Position numbers and translations under genes: made by a program
Notes under the pieces: model-generated
Database searches by the model: none
What the model saw: the letters and a program-made list of their open reading frames with translations, nothing else
Told to the model about the DNA's origin: nothing
Source of the DNA: Cochliopodium minus
Taxonomy: Eukaryota > Discosea > Himatismenida > Cochliopodiidae
Assembly (NCBI GenBank): GCA_024220525.1
Contig: JAMYWO010000125.1
Coordinates: 21,114 to 34,556 of the forward strand
Direction of reading: 5' to 3'
Length of the DNA stretch: 13,443 nt
Shown here: positions 1-8,351 of the stretch, piece by piece
How the letters are laid out: each line of letters begins with the position of its first letter
Numbering within the stretch: the first letter of the stretch is position 1

Positions 1-1317
1 TTTAAGAGTGCTGTTCTTGAAAGCTTCTTCCTGTTTTCTGAAAGCGCTCATTCCATTCTTAATGGGTACCATACTAAAAAATTCAAATTCAAAAAATAAA
101 GTAAAAAATGAATAAAAATGATAATAATAAATTTTAAAATGAAAAAATATAAAAAATAGAAAATAAAAATAAAAATAAAATAAAAATAATAATAAAATAA
201 AAAATAAAAAATAAAAAATAAAAAATAAAAATAAAAATAAAAATAAAAATAAAAATAAAATAGAAAATAAAAGTAAAAATAAAATAATAAATTAAACAAA
301 AAAAAAAAAATGAATAAAAATGATAATAAATATTAAAAATATTCAAAAAAAATATAAAAAATAGAAAATAAAAATAAAAATAAAAATAAAAATAAAAACT
401 AAAAATAAAATAATAAATTTTAAAATGAAAAAATATAAAAAATAGAAAATAAAAATAAAAATAAAATAATATTCAAAAAAATATAAAAAATAAAAAAATA
501 AAATAAAAAATAAAAAATAAAAAATAAAAAAAAAAATTTAAAAAATAAAAAATAAAAAATTTAAAAAATAAAAAATTGGAAATTTAAAAATTTACGTTTT
601 GGTCCGAACTATTTCTCCTTCTGTGTATTCAACTTCCTCTATTTCTTCTTCTTTGGCATCGTCTTCCCAGTAGACATCCTTCTTGATTTTGGGGACAACT
701 TTGGTTTTTTTGTTTGTTTTGGTTTGTTTGGAGGGATCTTTTTTCACTTGTTTCTTTTTCAGCAAAAGAAGATGTGGATGATTACACACTTTTCTCAAAT
801 AATCAATCCTTTTTCAAAAAATTATTTGAGTAAAAAACAATAAAACTTTAAATAAAAATTTTATTACAAAAAAATCAATTCACATTAAATTTTTTAAAAA
901 TATTAAAATTTAATAGAAAAAATATTAAAAAATAATGAACAAATGAATTAGAAAAAATTGGTTCCAAAATTTTTTTTGTATTTAAAATAAAAATTAAAAT
1001 AATTGCAAAATTTTTAAAAAGTGAAAAAAAAAATTTTCGTTTACCCAAAAAATAAATTTTTGTCACCATCAACGACAGATTGAAGATGTTTAGATCTGAG
1101 AAAAGATTTGTAAAGATCAAGTTGTGAGTTGGTCAATTTACAAATCAAAACTTGTTCCGTTTTTTCGGGCAAATCTATATCCACGTCCGCCTTTAGCCTT
1201 CTCAGAAGATAAGGTTTAATCATGTCTCTCAACACCACACTACATTTGTAAGCTCTTTCTACTTGAACGTTTGTCGCATTAGAATATCCGCCTGATTAAA
1301 ATTATTAATTTTTTAAA

Positions 1318-1349
<32 letters not shown>

Positions 1350-4141
1350 TTTGATTTTTTGAGATAAATTTTTATTTTTTTTTTATTTTTTATTTTTTTT
1401 ATTTTAAGTATTTTTTTACCCAGTTTTATTGGTACTTCAAATTCTTTTTGGAAGAGTGGCAATGTTCCCAATTTTCCAGGGAAAATGAAATCAAAAACAC
1501 TCCAAAGTTCTGTCAAAGAATTTTGAATAGGAGCACCTATCAAAAGAAATTTTTTAATTATTTTTTATTTTAATTTATTTTATTTATTATTTTATTGATT
1601 TTAATATTTTTTTATTTTTTTTATTTTTTTTTTTTATTTTATTGATTTTCATTTTTATTTTTTTGTTTATTTTTTTGATTTTTTTTGATTTTTTTTTTTT
1701 TTTTTTATCTTTACCTGTCAAAACAATTCTCCTGTGAGTGTTTATTCTTTTGGCGGCAAGAGTGATGGAAGCATCGGGATTTTTAATGGCATGTCCCTCG
1801 TCCAAAATGGCATAACTCCAATGATACTCAAGTATGAGGTTTTGGTTTTGTCTCAGCCCAGAATAAGTTGTAATCAACACTCCATTTTCCCTCGCCACCT
1901 TTTCCAAAAACTTTTTTTCGTCAAATTTTTTAGAGGATTGTTTGTGAAACAAAAACACTCTGAATGGAGGCCACCATCTTTAAAATTAATTTTTTTTATT
2001 TTTTATTTTTATTTACTTTAAAATTATATTTATTTTTATTTTTATTTTATGTTTATTTTTATTTTGGATTCATTTTTATTCATTTCTTTATTTTTTGATA
2101 ATTATTTTATTTTATTTTACTTGTGAACTTCTTGGACCCATTGCTTCATGACTGTAGCAGGGCAAAGAATTAGGACGGGCCCATCTATTTTTTTGAAAAC
2201 GAAAAGTGTCAAAATAGAATTTTTTTTTTTTAAAAAAAAGAATTACCCAGTAATTTGCTGTGTTTTAACCCTGCCATGAAACAAATGATCTGCACTGTTT
2301 TACCTAAAAAAATTTCAAAAAAAAATAATCGAAAAAAATAAAAATAATGATCATAATAATCAAAATAATCAAAACAAAAATAAAATAAAAATTTTTTAAA
2401 ACAATCAAAAATATAAAATTTAAATAATCAAAAATAAAAAATTAAAATATGAAAACAAAAATAAAATACAAAAAAAATTGAAAAAATTAATTTTTTTTTA
2501 CCAAGACCCATTTCGTCACCACAAATACCACCAATCTCAGATTTGTGCAACTGCCATAGCCACTTGATGCAATTCTGCTGATAACTGTACAAGTGATCCC
2601 AAATACGAATGGGAAGTTTGTACTTTCCATCCATGATGATTTCTTCTTCCTCCTCATCTATGTCATCCAAGTCCCGATACTTTTTCAACTCTTCATCTTC
2701 ATTCTCATTTTTATTTGTGTCAACATCATCTTCGTCAATGTTGATGATATCAATATCCTCATCCTCATTCAATTTTTTTTTTGTGGAAGATTTATTTTTG
2801 GAAGAGGAAGATTTTTTGGGTTTGGAGGAAGTTTTCGTTTTCTTTTTTGGTACCTTCTTTTTCTTTTTGCTTGACCCTTCTTCGTTGTAATCACTATCAC
2901 TTTCATTCTCATCATAATCACTTTCACTTTCGTCTAAATAATCTTTAACAAATTGAAATTAGAAAAAATAGGTAAAAAAAAAGAAAAAATTTAAAAAAAA
3001 AGAAAAAATTTAAAAGATTTTTAAAAAAATTGCCATCAATTTCTGTCGAAAAATCGCTTTGATCATCTTCCATGTCATTTTTGTCATCTTCATCATCAAC
3101 GAGGTCGAGTTTCCCATTTTCTTTTAATTTCTGTTTTTTCTTCCATAAAAGCCAGTTGTTGATTCTTTTTTTGAATCTTTTGTCTTCGTAGTCATCCACA
3201 GGTGTTCCCTCAAACAAATTTATAGTTTTTCTCAAGTCTTTCGCTTTTGGAACATGAATTTTCGTTCCTTCATTATTTTTCTAAATTTATTGAATTAAAA
3301 AATAAATTTAAATAAACAAAATTAAAATCCATAAAAAAATTAAAAAAAAAAGTTTTACATTGTTTTCGTTGTTTTCAATAATCATTTCATTGAATTTATT
3401 GTTGTTATCATTATTATTTTGGAAATCTAATTCAGGATCTTCGTCTCTCATGGAATCCTCTAATTTTTTTTGGTGTTGGAAATAAGGTCTGCTGGATTTC
3501 TCGAATTTTCTTAAGAAATCTTTATCTTGTGCTTTTTCTTCTTGTTTCTTATCGAGCAATATCATTTTCTTTTTTTGTGATTTCTCTTCTGATTCTAAAT
3601 TCTTGAACCATTTTCTTATTTTTTCTTCTTCGTTCAAAAATTTGTTTAATTTTCTTTTCTTTGAAATAAAAAATTTATAATTATAATTTTCAGAGAAATT
3701 AAAATATAAATTTTTTTTTCTTATTTATTTATTTTTTACCTCTTTCTCTATATCTGAATTTAATTTTGAGATATCCTCTTTCTTCTTCATCTTTTCATTT
3801 TTCTCTTTGGTTATTTTTGACAATTGATTTCTTACGGCAATTATTTTGTTGGATAAATCTATCAATTTTTGGGATTCCTTCGCTCTATTCAATTTACTCA
3901 TTTGAATATCGAATTGATTCATTACTGAATTCTCAAATGTGGTTTGATTATAAGCATGTACTCCTAAATTGGCCAAATTAGACTCGAGATCTATCGTGGG
4001 GATAACATTTTTATCTATTTCAACTCTTTTATTTTCTATTGCAGGAACATTTAATCTATTATTCCTGTTAATGTTGTTTGTATTGTTTGTATTGTTTGTA
4101 TTATTGGGATTATTTCCATGATTATTATCCTCTTTATTCAT
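1..4141 (-). CDS. ERCC6: CSB/Rad26-type SNF2 ATPase, N-terminal part (runs off left edge)
   Basis: This gene encodes the transcription-coupled repair ATPase that binds stalled RNA polymerase II. The exons, in coding order, are 4141-3740, 3658-3359, 3280-3034, 2942-2502, 2303-2247, 2184-2121, 1977-1715, 1536-1420, 1291-1045, 808-596 and 73-1. They join in phase to 808 codons with no stop. An Asn-rich start is followed by LGVHAYNQ (59-66), which resembles the N-terminal latch region of CSB/Rad26. Charged linkers come next, then the first helicase lobe: GDEMGLGKT (458-466, split by an intron), [13 protein letters not shown] (563-566) and [12 protein letters not shown] (592 onward). [20 protein letters not shown] and CNHPHL follow in the order expected for CSB. 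The start ATG follows an in-frame TAG directly. The C-terminal ATPase lobe is outside the window. The family call is firm. One intron uses a GC donor. Confidence 0.93.
123..183. repeat. Direct repeat copy 1 inside ERCC6 intron 10
   Basis: These 61 bases are identical to 409-469, an offset of 286 bases. The repeat contains the less simple stretch ttttaaaatgaaaaaa, so the match is not just microsatellite register. It points to a segmental duplication inside the intron. Confidence 0.85.
409..469. repeat. Direct repeat copy 2 inside ERCC6 intron 10
   Basis: This is the second exact 61-base copy of 123-183. The two copies diverge immediately outside these limits. A further partial match (atgaataaaaatgataata) occurs at 108 and again at 310. 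Confidence 0.85.
2943..3033 (-). other. GC-AG intron (ERCC6 intron 3)
   Basis: The coding frame reaches GATG at 3034 and is followed by GCAATT. There is no GT downstream until just before the next exon. The acceptor is GTTAAAG at 2943. Using GC as donor joins phase 1 to phase 1 and gives an uninterrupted acidic linker. All 30 other introns inferred in the window start with GT. Confidence 0.6.
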
Positions 4142-4321
4142 CTATTGATCTTCAAAAAAGATACTAAAGCGCAATTTTTTTTTAATAAATTTTTTATTTC
4201 AAAGAATATTTTTTTTTTTTGTAAAAGCAAATAGAATATTTGAAAATTCGAAAAAATGACGTATTATACGATGAAAACATTGATTAAAGATTGATTTAAT
4301 AAAGGTTGCTTTTTTTTTTTT
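4142..4321. other. Tandem intergenic spacer between RTF1 and ERCC6
   Basis: This is 180 bp of AT-rich DNA that must hold both the RTF1 3' end and the ERCC6 promoter. An AATAAA-type signal lies on the minus strand near 4194-4199, about 125 nt after the RTF1 stop. A perfect odd-length inverted repeat, cgtattatacg, occupies 4260-4270. The ERCC6 ATG is preceded by CAATAG, which is an in-frame stop and could also be a splice acceptor of a 5' UTR intron. Confidence 0.6.
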
Positions 4322-6940
4322 TTAAAGACCTCTTTGTCCTCTTCTTCTTTTGTACTCTTGTACAGACAAAAATTGGGCAGATTTAGAAACATTGACGGAG
4401 GAAGGGAGGCCAAAAAGAGAAAAAGAAGGTTTCTTCTGAAAAGAAGGAGGATTGACGAGATTAAATTCAATACCCAAGTTCTTATGAGAACCAAACAAAA
4501 CATCATAAGGAGTAGATCTTGGAACACCCAAAACAGTTTTGATAGGTTCAGGGGCCTTGTTGGATCTTTTGGATTCAGAAGGGTTGTTGGTGTTGTTTCC
4601 AACATTTTGAGAAGATTTTTTCAAATTTTTATCACTGGGTGTCGAATCATCTACGCTGACTATGATGGTGGAAATGGTTTTTCTCCTGGAGTAGGCGGTT
4701 TCGGGAATTTCGATCTTGGATTTGGTGTAGTTGATCTGTTTGTTACGTTCGTTGATTTCTCTCAATTTTCTCATCTGATCATCCTTTTCGTTTTCGAATT
4801 TGGTTTCTTCAATACGCTCATCAATTTTTTGAATTTCCTACGATAAAAATATAAGTAAAAAATGAGATTAAAAATAAAAAAATAAAAAAATAAATTAAAA
4901 ATGAAAATTTTAATAGTAAAAAAAATTAAAAAAAATCTTTTACTCTTTCTATTTTTTCAATTTCTTCAAGGTTATTGGTAAGTTTGGCTTTGGCAAGACG
5001 AGACAATAAAACTCTTTTGGCTTTAACAGGATTGTTTTTCTTGATGGTTTCCAAAGTGATCATTTTGCTGATGTCCTCCTCGGTGTAATGAAAGTTGGAA
5101 GCCTCCTCCAAGTTCTTTTCTTTTTGCCTGAGAATGTCACGAGTAGGCAATGGGAGTCTATCTCTTTTCATCATACTTTCCCATTTTGAAAACTCAAGCT
5201 ATTTAAATAAAAAAAAAAAATAAAAATTAAAAAAAATGAAATCTTTTAATACAAAAATAAAAAAAAGTTTAAATGAAAAATAAAAAAAATTTGAAATAAA
5301 CATTTTTTGATAAAATTTGAAATAAACATTTTTTAATTTTAAAAAAAAATTTACTTCAGAAATGTCACTGTTGGAGACATATGTCAACTTGAAATCTTTG
5401 GGAGTAGATCCAGCGAACGTCAAATTTAAATATTTTTTAGTTTTTTTTCCTTCAAAGTCATACTCTTTTCCATCTTTCAAATCGTCTAATAGAAAAAAAA
5501 AATTAAAAAAAAAATTTGGAATAAAAATAGTTTGTACCAATTTTAGTGAGACGGTAAACAGGGTTGTTAGTATTGTCAGTTCCTATCATAACTCTTACAT
5601 ATAATCCAATGAGCTTTTCGTAAACATTTTTGATAGGGCCATCCATCAATTTTGATAGTGTAGTTCTTGAAATTCTCACTCTTTTAATAAGATAAATAAA
5701 TTTTAAGATAAATATAATTAAAATATAAAAAAAATAAAATGAATATAAAAAAAAAGATTAAAAAAATAAAAATAATTTTAAATAAAAAAAAGATTAATGG
5801 AAACAATTTACCTGTTCATATCTTCCACTGTTAAAACTTCTACTTCTTCTTCTTTTTTGGATCTGTTTTTTTGTAAAGTAACAAACCATAAATTTGAAAC
5901 GTTTTTTTGTTACCTTGGAGCTCTTTCTTCATCTCGCGGTGAATCTAAAAACATAAAGCAAATTTTTTTTAAATGATTAAAATAGATTAAAAAGAAAGAT
6001 ACCAATTGAGGAATTGAAATCCTCGAAATCATCTTCTTCATCATCATCATCTGCATTCTGTTTAGAAATAGAAAAAATAAATGAGAAAATGAATTGAAAA
6101 TTAAATGAATTGATTTGAAAATTATCCTGATTCATTCAAATATAATTTGGATAAAGATAAATTGATTAAAGATTCAATAATCTTTTTCAATAATCCTTTC
6201 ACAATTTATATCATTTTTGCTAACAAATTTTCATTTTGTATTTAAGATGAATATTTAAACAAGAATTTACCAATTTATCGAATTCATCAGATTCATCATC
6301 TATTTGAGATTTTTTGGGAATGGGCTTCTTTTTATATGTAGATTTTTCCCTTGTATTTGTTTTTCTGTCTCTTTTATTCGTTTTTTCTTGGTATCTTTGA
6401 GTTAAGATCTCTTCTCTTTCAACTTCAGGCAGAGATTCCAAATATCTTCTGTCCTCTTCATCTTTATAGAGATTATCATCATCTTCTTCATAGTTTCCTT
6501 CTTCACTTTCTGAATCTTTTTTACTTTTCTTTTTCTTTTTTTTATCTTCTTTCAATTTCTTCTCAAAATTCTAAAGAGAAAAATTATGTATTGTTTTCAA
6601 CTTTATTTTAGAATTATTTGAATAATTGGGTTTATATTATTTTTTTGATCCTTTCAATCTTTATTTATTCCTCAAAAATAGGTATATTTGATGTTGTTTG
6701 AAAAATAAATTGTATTTTTCCAATGGAATTATTACCTTTCTTTTTTTAAATGGGACATGAACAACTTCATCTTCTTCACTATAAGATACACTATCGTGTT
6801 TAGATGAATTCTTTTTCTTATTCTAAAAGTGTATATGTTAAATGATTATTATCAATATTATCGAGTCTAATAAAAAATCTTACTCCACCAAATAATTTTA
6901 ACAATTCATTATCATTGCTCATTTTTTTTTTTTTATTCAT
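4322..6940 (-). CDS. RTF1: RTF1, Paf1-complex subunit with Plus3 domain
   Basis: RTF1 is a Paf1-complex subunit that couples RNA polymerase II elongation to histone modification. The exons, in coding order, are 6940-6884, 6822-6736, 6570-6271, 6057-6003, 5944-5914, 5862-5812, 5680-5538, 5485-5355, 5198-4944 and 4837-4322. They stay in frame to TAA and give 535 residues from the inner ATG (6922), or 541 from an in-frame ATG at 6940; an in-frame TAA lies just upstream. Numbering from 6922, acidic and Lys-rich segments come first, then LYKDEEDRRYLESL (about 76 on), matching the conserved segment of the histone-modification domain. The Plus3 domain spans about 188-290, starting RVRISRTTL and including YVRVMIG, NPVYRLTKI and SNSDISELEFSKW. 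A coiled-coil-prone stretch follows. The C-terminus, EYKRRRGQRGL, matches the family's Paf1C-binding tail. The length is close to yeast Rtf1. Confidence 0.94.
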
Positions 6941-7232
6941 TTTTTTTTAAAAATATTGAAAGAAAATTCAAGAATTTAATAATTTTAATTAACAAAAAGA
7001 TTTAAATCCTAGATAACTCATTATAATCAAGTGTTCTTCTTTTCATTATGGTTTTCAATTTTTAATTTTTCTTCTTTTCCATTTCTCTTTCAACCTGGTT
7101 TTAATAATTGAGTTATTTCTCAAAATTTAGATTTGAATTCATTTCAAGATCCAAAATCTATTTTTTTTTGTTTTTCGAAATCACACCATAAATAAATAAT
7201 TTTTTTTTGAAAAAAAAATAAAAAAAAAGATA
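6941..7232. promoter_or_regulatory. Divergent promoter region between RTF1 and the secreted-protein gene
   Basis: This 292-bp spacer separates two genes read in opposite directions, so both promoters must lie here. Each start codon is preceded by a homopolymer A tract, with T tracts farther upstream on the right side (7161-7175, 7201-7208). The block at about 7151-7195, containing gaaatcacac at 7177-7186, recurs upstream of the decayed copy at 7728-8110 and is the best candidate for a promoter element. No open frame of note is present. Confidence 0.45.
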
Positions 7233-7631
7233 ATGAAATTTTTTTTGTTAGTATTCGCTCTATTCTTAGTCTCTGCTTCTTGCCAAAATGTGAGTTATTT
7301 CTTAGCTTACGGACAAGATGATCCAAATTGTAGTCAAGGATCCGTCTTTTATACTATTACAGTTGGAAAATGTTTCAATTACTTTGTGCAGTCAGTGCTA
7401 CTTACAAAAAATAACAATGGTACTTACAATTTTGTAACTTTCTTACTTGATGTTGATTGTGGAAATAGTATTGGGGGAAACAACACCTACTACAACATAA
7501 GACTGGGATCTAATCAATGTTACACTCACCAATCCACTGGTTTTCATTTTAATTTTGGGAACAGTTCTATTTCTCTCACATACTCTCTTTCATTGATAAT
7601 CCTCTCCTTTATTTCTCTTCTTTTCATTTAA
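7233..7631 (+). CDS. Small secreted, probably GPI-anchored Cys protein (unknown function)
   Basis: I do not recognise this family. It is an intronless frame of 132 residues. Residues 1-17 are a textbook signal peptide (MKFFLLVFALFLVSASC), with likely cleavage before Gln18. The mature part has four cysteines (33, 47, 76, 96), enough for two disulfides. It also has N-glycosylation sequons at Asn19, 32, 62, 83 and 110. Residues 113-132 form a hydrophobic C-terminal tail ending the protein after a small-residue stretch (GNSS), as in a GPI-attachment signal; a single membrane anchor is the alternative. It therefore probably sits at the cell surface. The ATG is the first after a TAA just upstream. 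A decayed tandem copy follows, which supports this being a real, duplicating gene. Confidence 0.8.
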   Translation: MKFFLLVFALFLVSASCQNVSYFLAYGQDDPNCSQGSVFYTITVGKCFNYFVQSVLLTKNNNGTYNFVTFLLDVDCGNSIGGNNTYYNIRLGSNQCYTHQSTGFHFNFGNSSISLTYSLSLIILSFISLLFI

Positions 7632-7727
7632 ACTGAACCTAAAATTAAACTTTTTACAAATGAATTTCCTTTCTTTCTGTCATATTCATTTTCATCAAAC
7701 TATTAGTTTTCTTAAATCAGAAATAAG

Positions 7728-8110
7728 GATCTAATTTATTTTTTTGTTTGGAGAAATCACAACATTAAAAAAAATATATAAAAAATATATTTTTAAAATT
7801 ATCTTATTTGTCTGCTTCTCCAAAATGATTTATTTCTCAGCTTACGTACAAGTTGATCCAAATTGTAGTCAAGGATCCCTCTATTTTACAGTTACATTTT
7901 CAATTACTTTATTCAGTCAGTTCTTCCAATAAAAAATAACAATGGTACTTACAATTTTGTAACTTTATTTTTAAAGTTGATTGTGGAAATAATTTTGGGA
8001 ACAATCCACTCAAGATAAGACTGGGATCCAATCAATTTACAAATCCACTTGTTTTACTTTAATTTAATAGACAATTCTTATTCTCTTTCTTTGATTTATG
8101 ATCCCTTATT
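7728..8110 (+). pseudogene. Decayed tandem copy of the secreted-protein gene
   Basis: The copy aligns colinearly with 7150-7631. Exact blocks include 7854-7878 with 7319-7343 (25 bases) and 7931-7966 with 7406-7441 (36 bases). The promoter block (agaaatcacaacat at 7753-7766) is copied too. The original ATG and the hydrophobic signal-peptide core are replaced by AT-rich sequence. Small deletions shift the frame, and a TAA arises at 7930. Cysteines equivalent to 47 and 96 are lost, while those equivalent to 33 and 76 survive in different frames. A 62-codon open stretch across it has no full-length coding value. Confidence 0.85.
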
Positions 8111-8351
8111 TGATTTACAATGATCATAACATTGAAAAGAATGCAATTTCCAAAATTTATAGAAAAAAACTAAAAAAATCATTATGATTCTCTTCTTTTG
8201 GTAATTATGAATTCATTGAATAGATATTTTTTTTTAATTGCAGGCTTGTTTCATCCAATTTAAAACAATTTTTTTTTATTTTTTAAGTTTTATTAAATTA
8301 AAAAAAATCGAAATCAGGAAGAAGGATAAACAATAATAATACAAATCTAAA
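8111..8351. other. Spacer and upstream region of the tepsin-like gene
   Basis: This is AT-rich sequence between the decayed copy and the next ATG. It carries a T tract (8271-8285) followed by an A-rich stretch before the start, an arrangement shared with the other gene starts here. A possible 43-nt 5' UTR intron, GTAATT at 8201 to TTGCAG at 8243, fits splice-site rules but is shorter than any coding intron in the window. Nothing else is supported. Confidence 0.35.

Larger units (their letters stand above)
74..595 (-). repeat. 522-nt ERCC6 intron 10 built of A4-6T microsatellite
   Basis: The donor is AAAAC/GTAAAT at 595 and the acceptor is TTTTTTAG at 74. Splicing joins codon phase 2 to phase 1 and gives an open reading frame to the window edge. 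The interior is almost only AAATA/AAAATA units as read on the plus strand, so the transcript is U-rich. Weak reading frames here are Phe/Tyr/Ile strings produced by the repeat and are not genes. This is the longest intron in the window. Confidence 0.85.

Noticed and set aside
48-346. Minus-strand open frames of Phe, Tyr and Ile
   Set aside because: They come from the A4-6T microsatellite inside ERCC6 intron 10 and have no protein-like composition.
2593-2890. Two plus-strand frames rich in Ser/Phe
   Set aside because: They are antisense shadows of the acidic and Lys-rich linker of ERCC6 exon 4.
4334-4846. 170-codon plus-strand frame
   Set aside because: It is antisense to the last RTF1 exon, whose frame carries the conserved C-terminal EYKRRRG; the plus frame shows no family pattern.
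5987-6060. CRISPR or satellite array suggested by the tcttcatcatcatcatc repeat
   Set aside because: It is the coding sequence for an Asp/Glu run in RTF1 exon 4.
7744-7932. 62-codon frame as an independent small gene
   Set aside because: It lacks a signal peptide, its inner ATG is only the degraded copy of an internal codon, and it ends at a stop created within sequence homologous to the gene at 7233.
8201-8243. Candidate 43-nt 5' UTR intron
   Set aside because: The splice sites are plausible, but it is shorter than every coding intron (51 nt or more) and has no supporting coding evidence.
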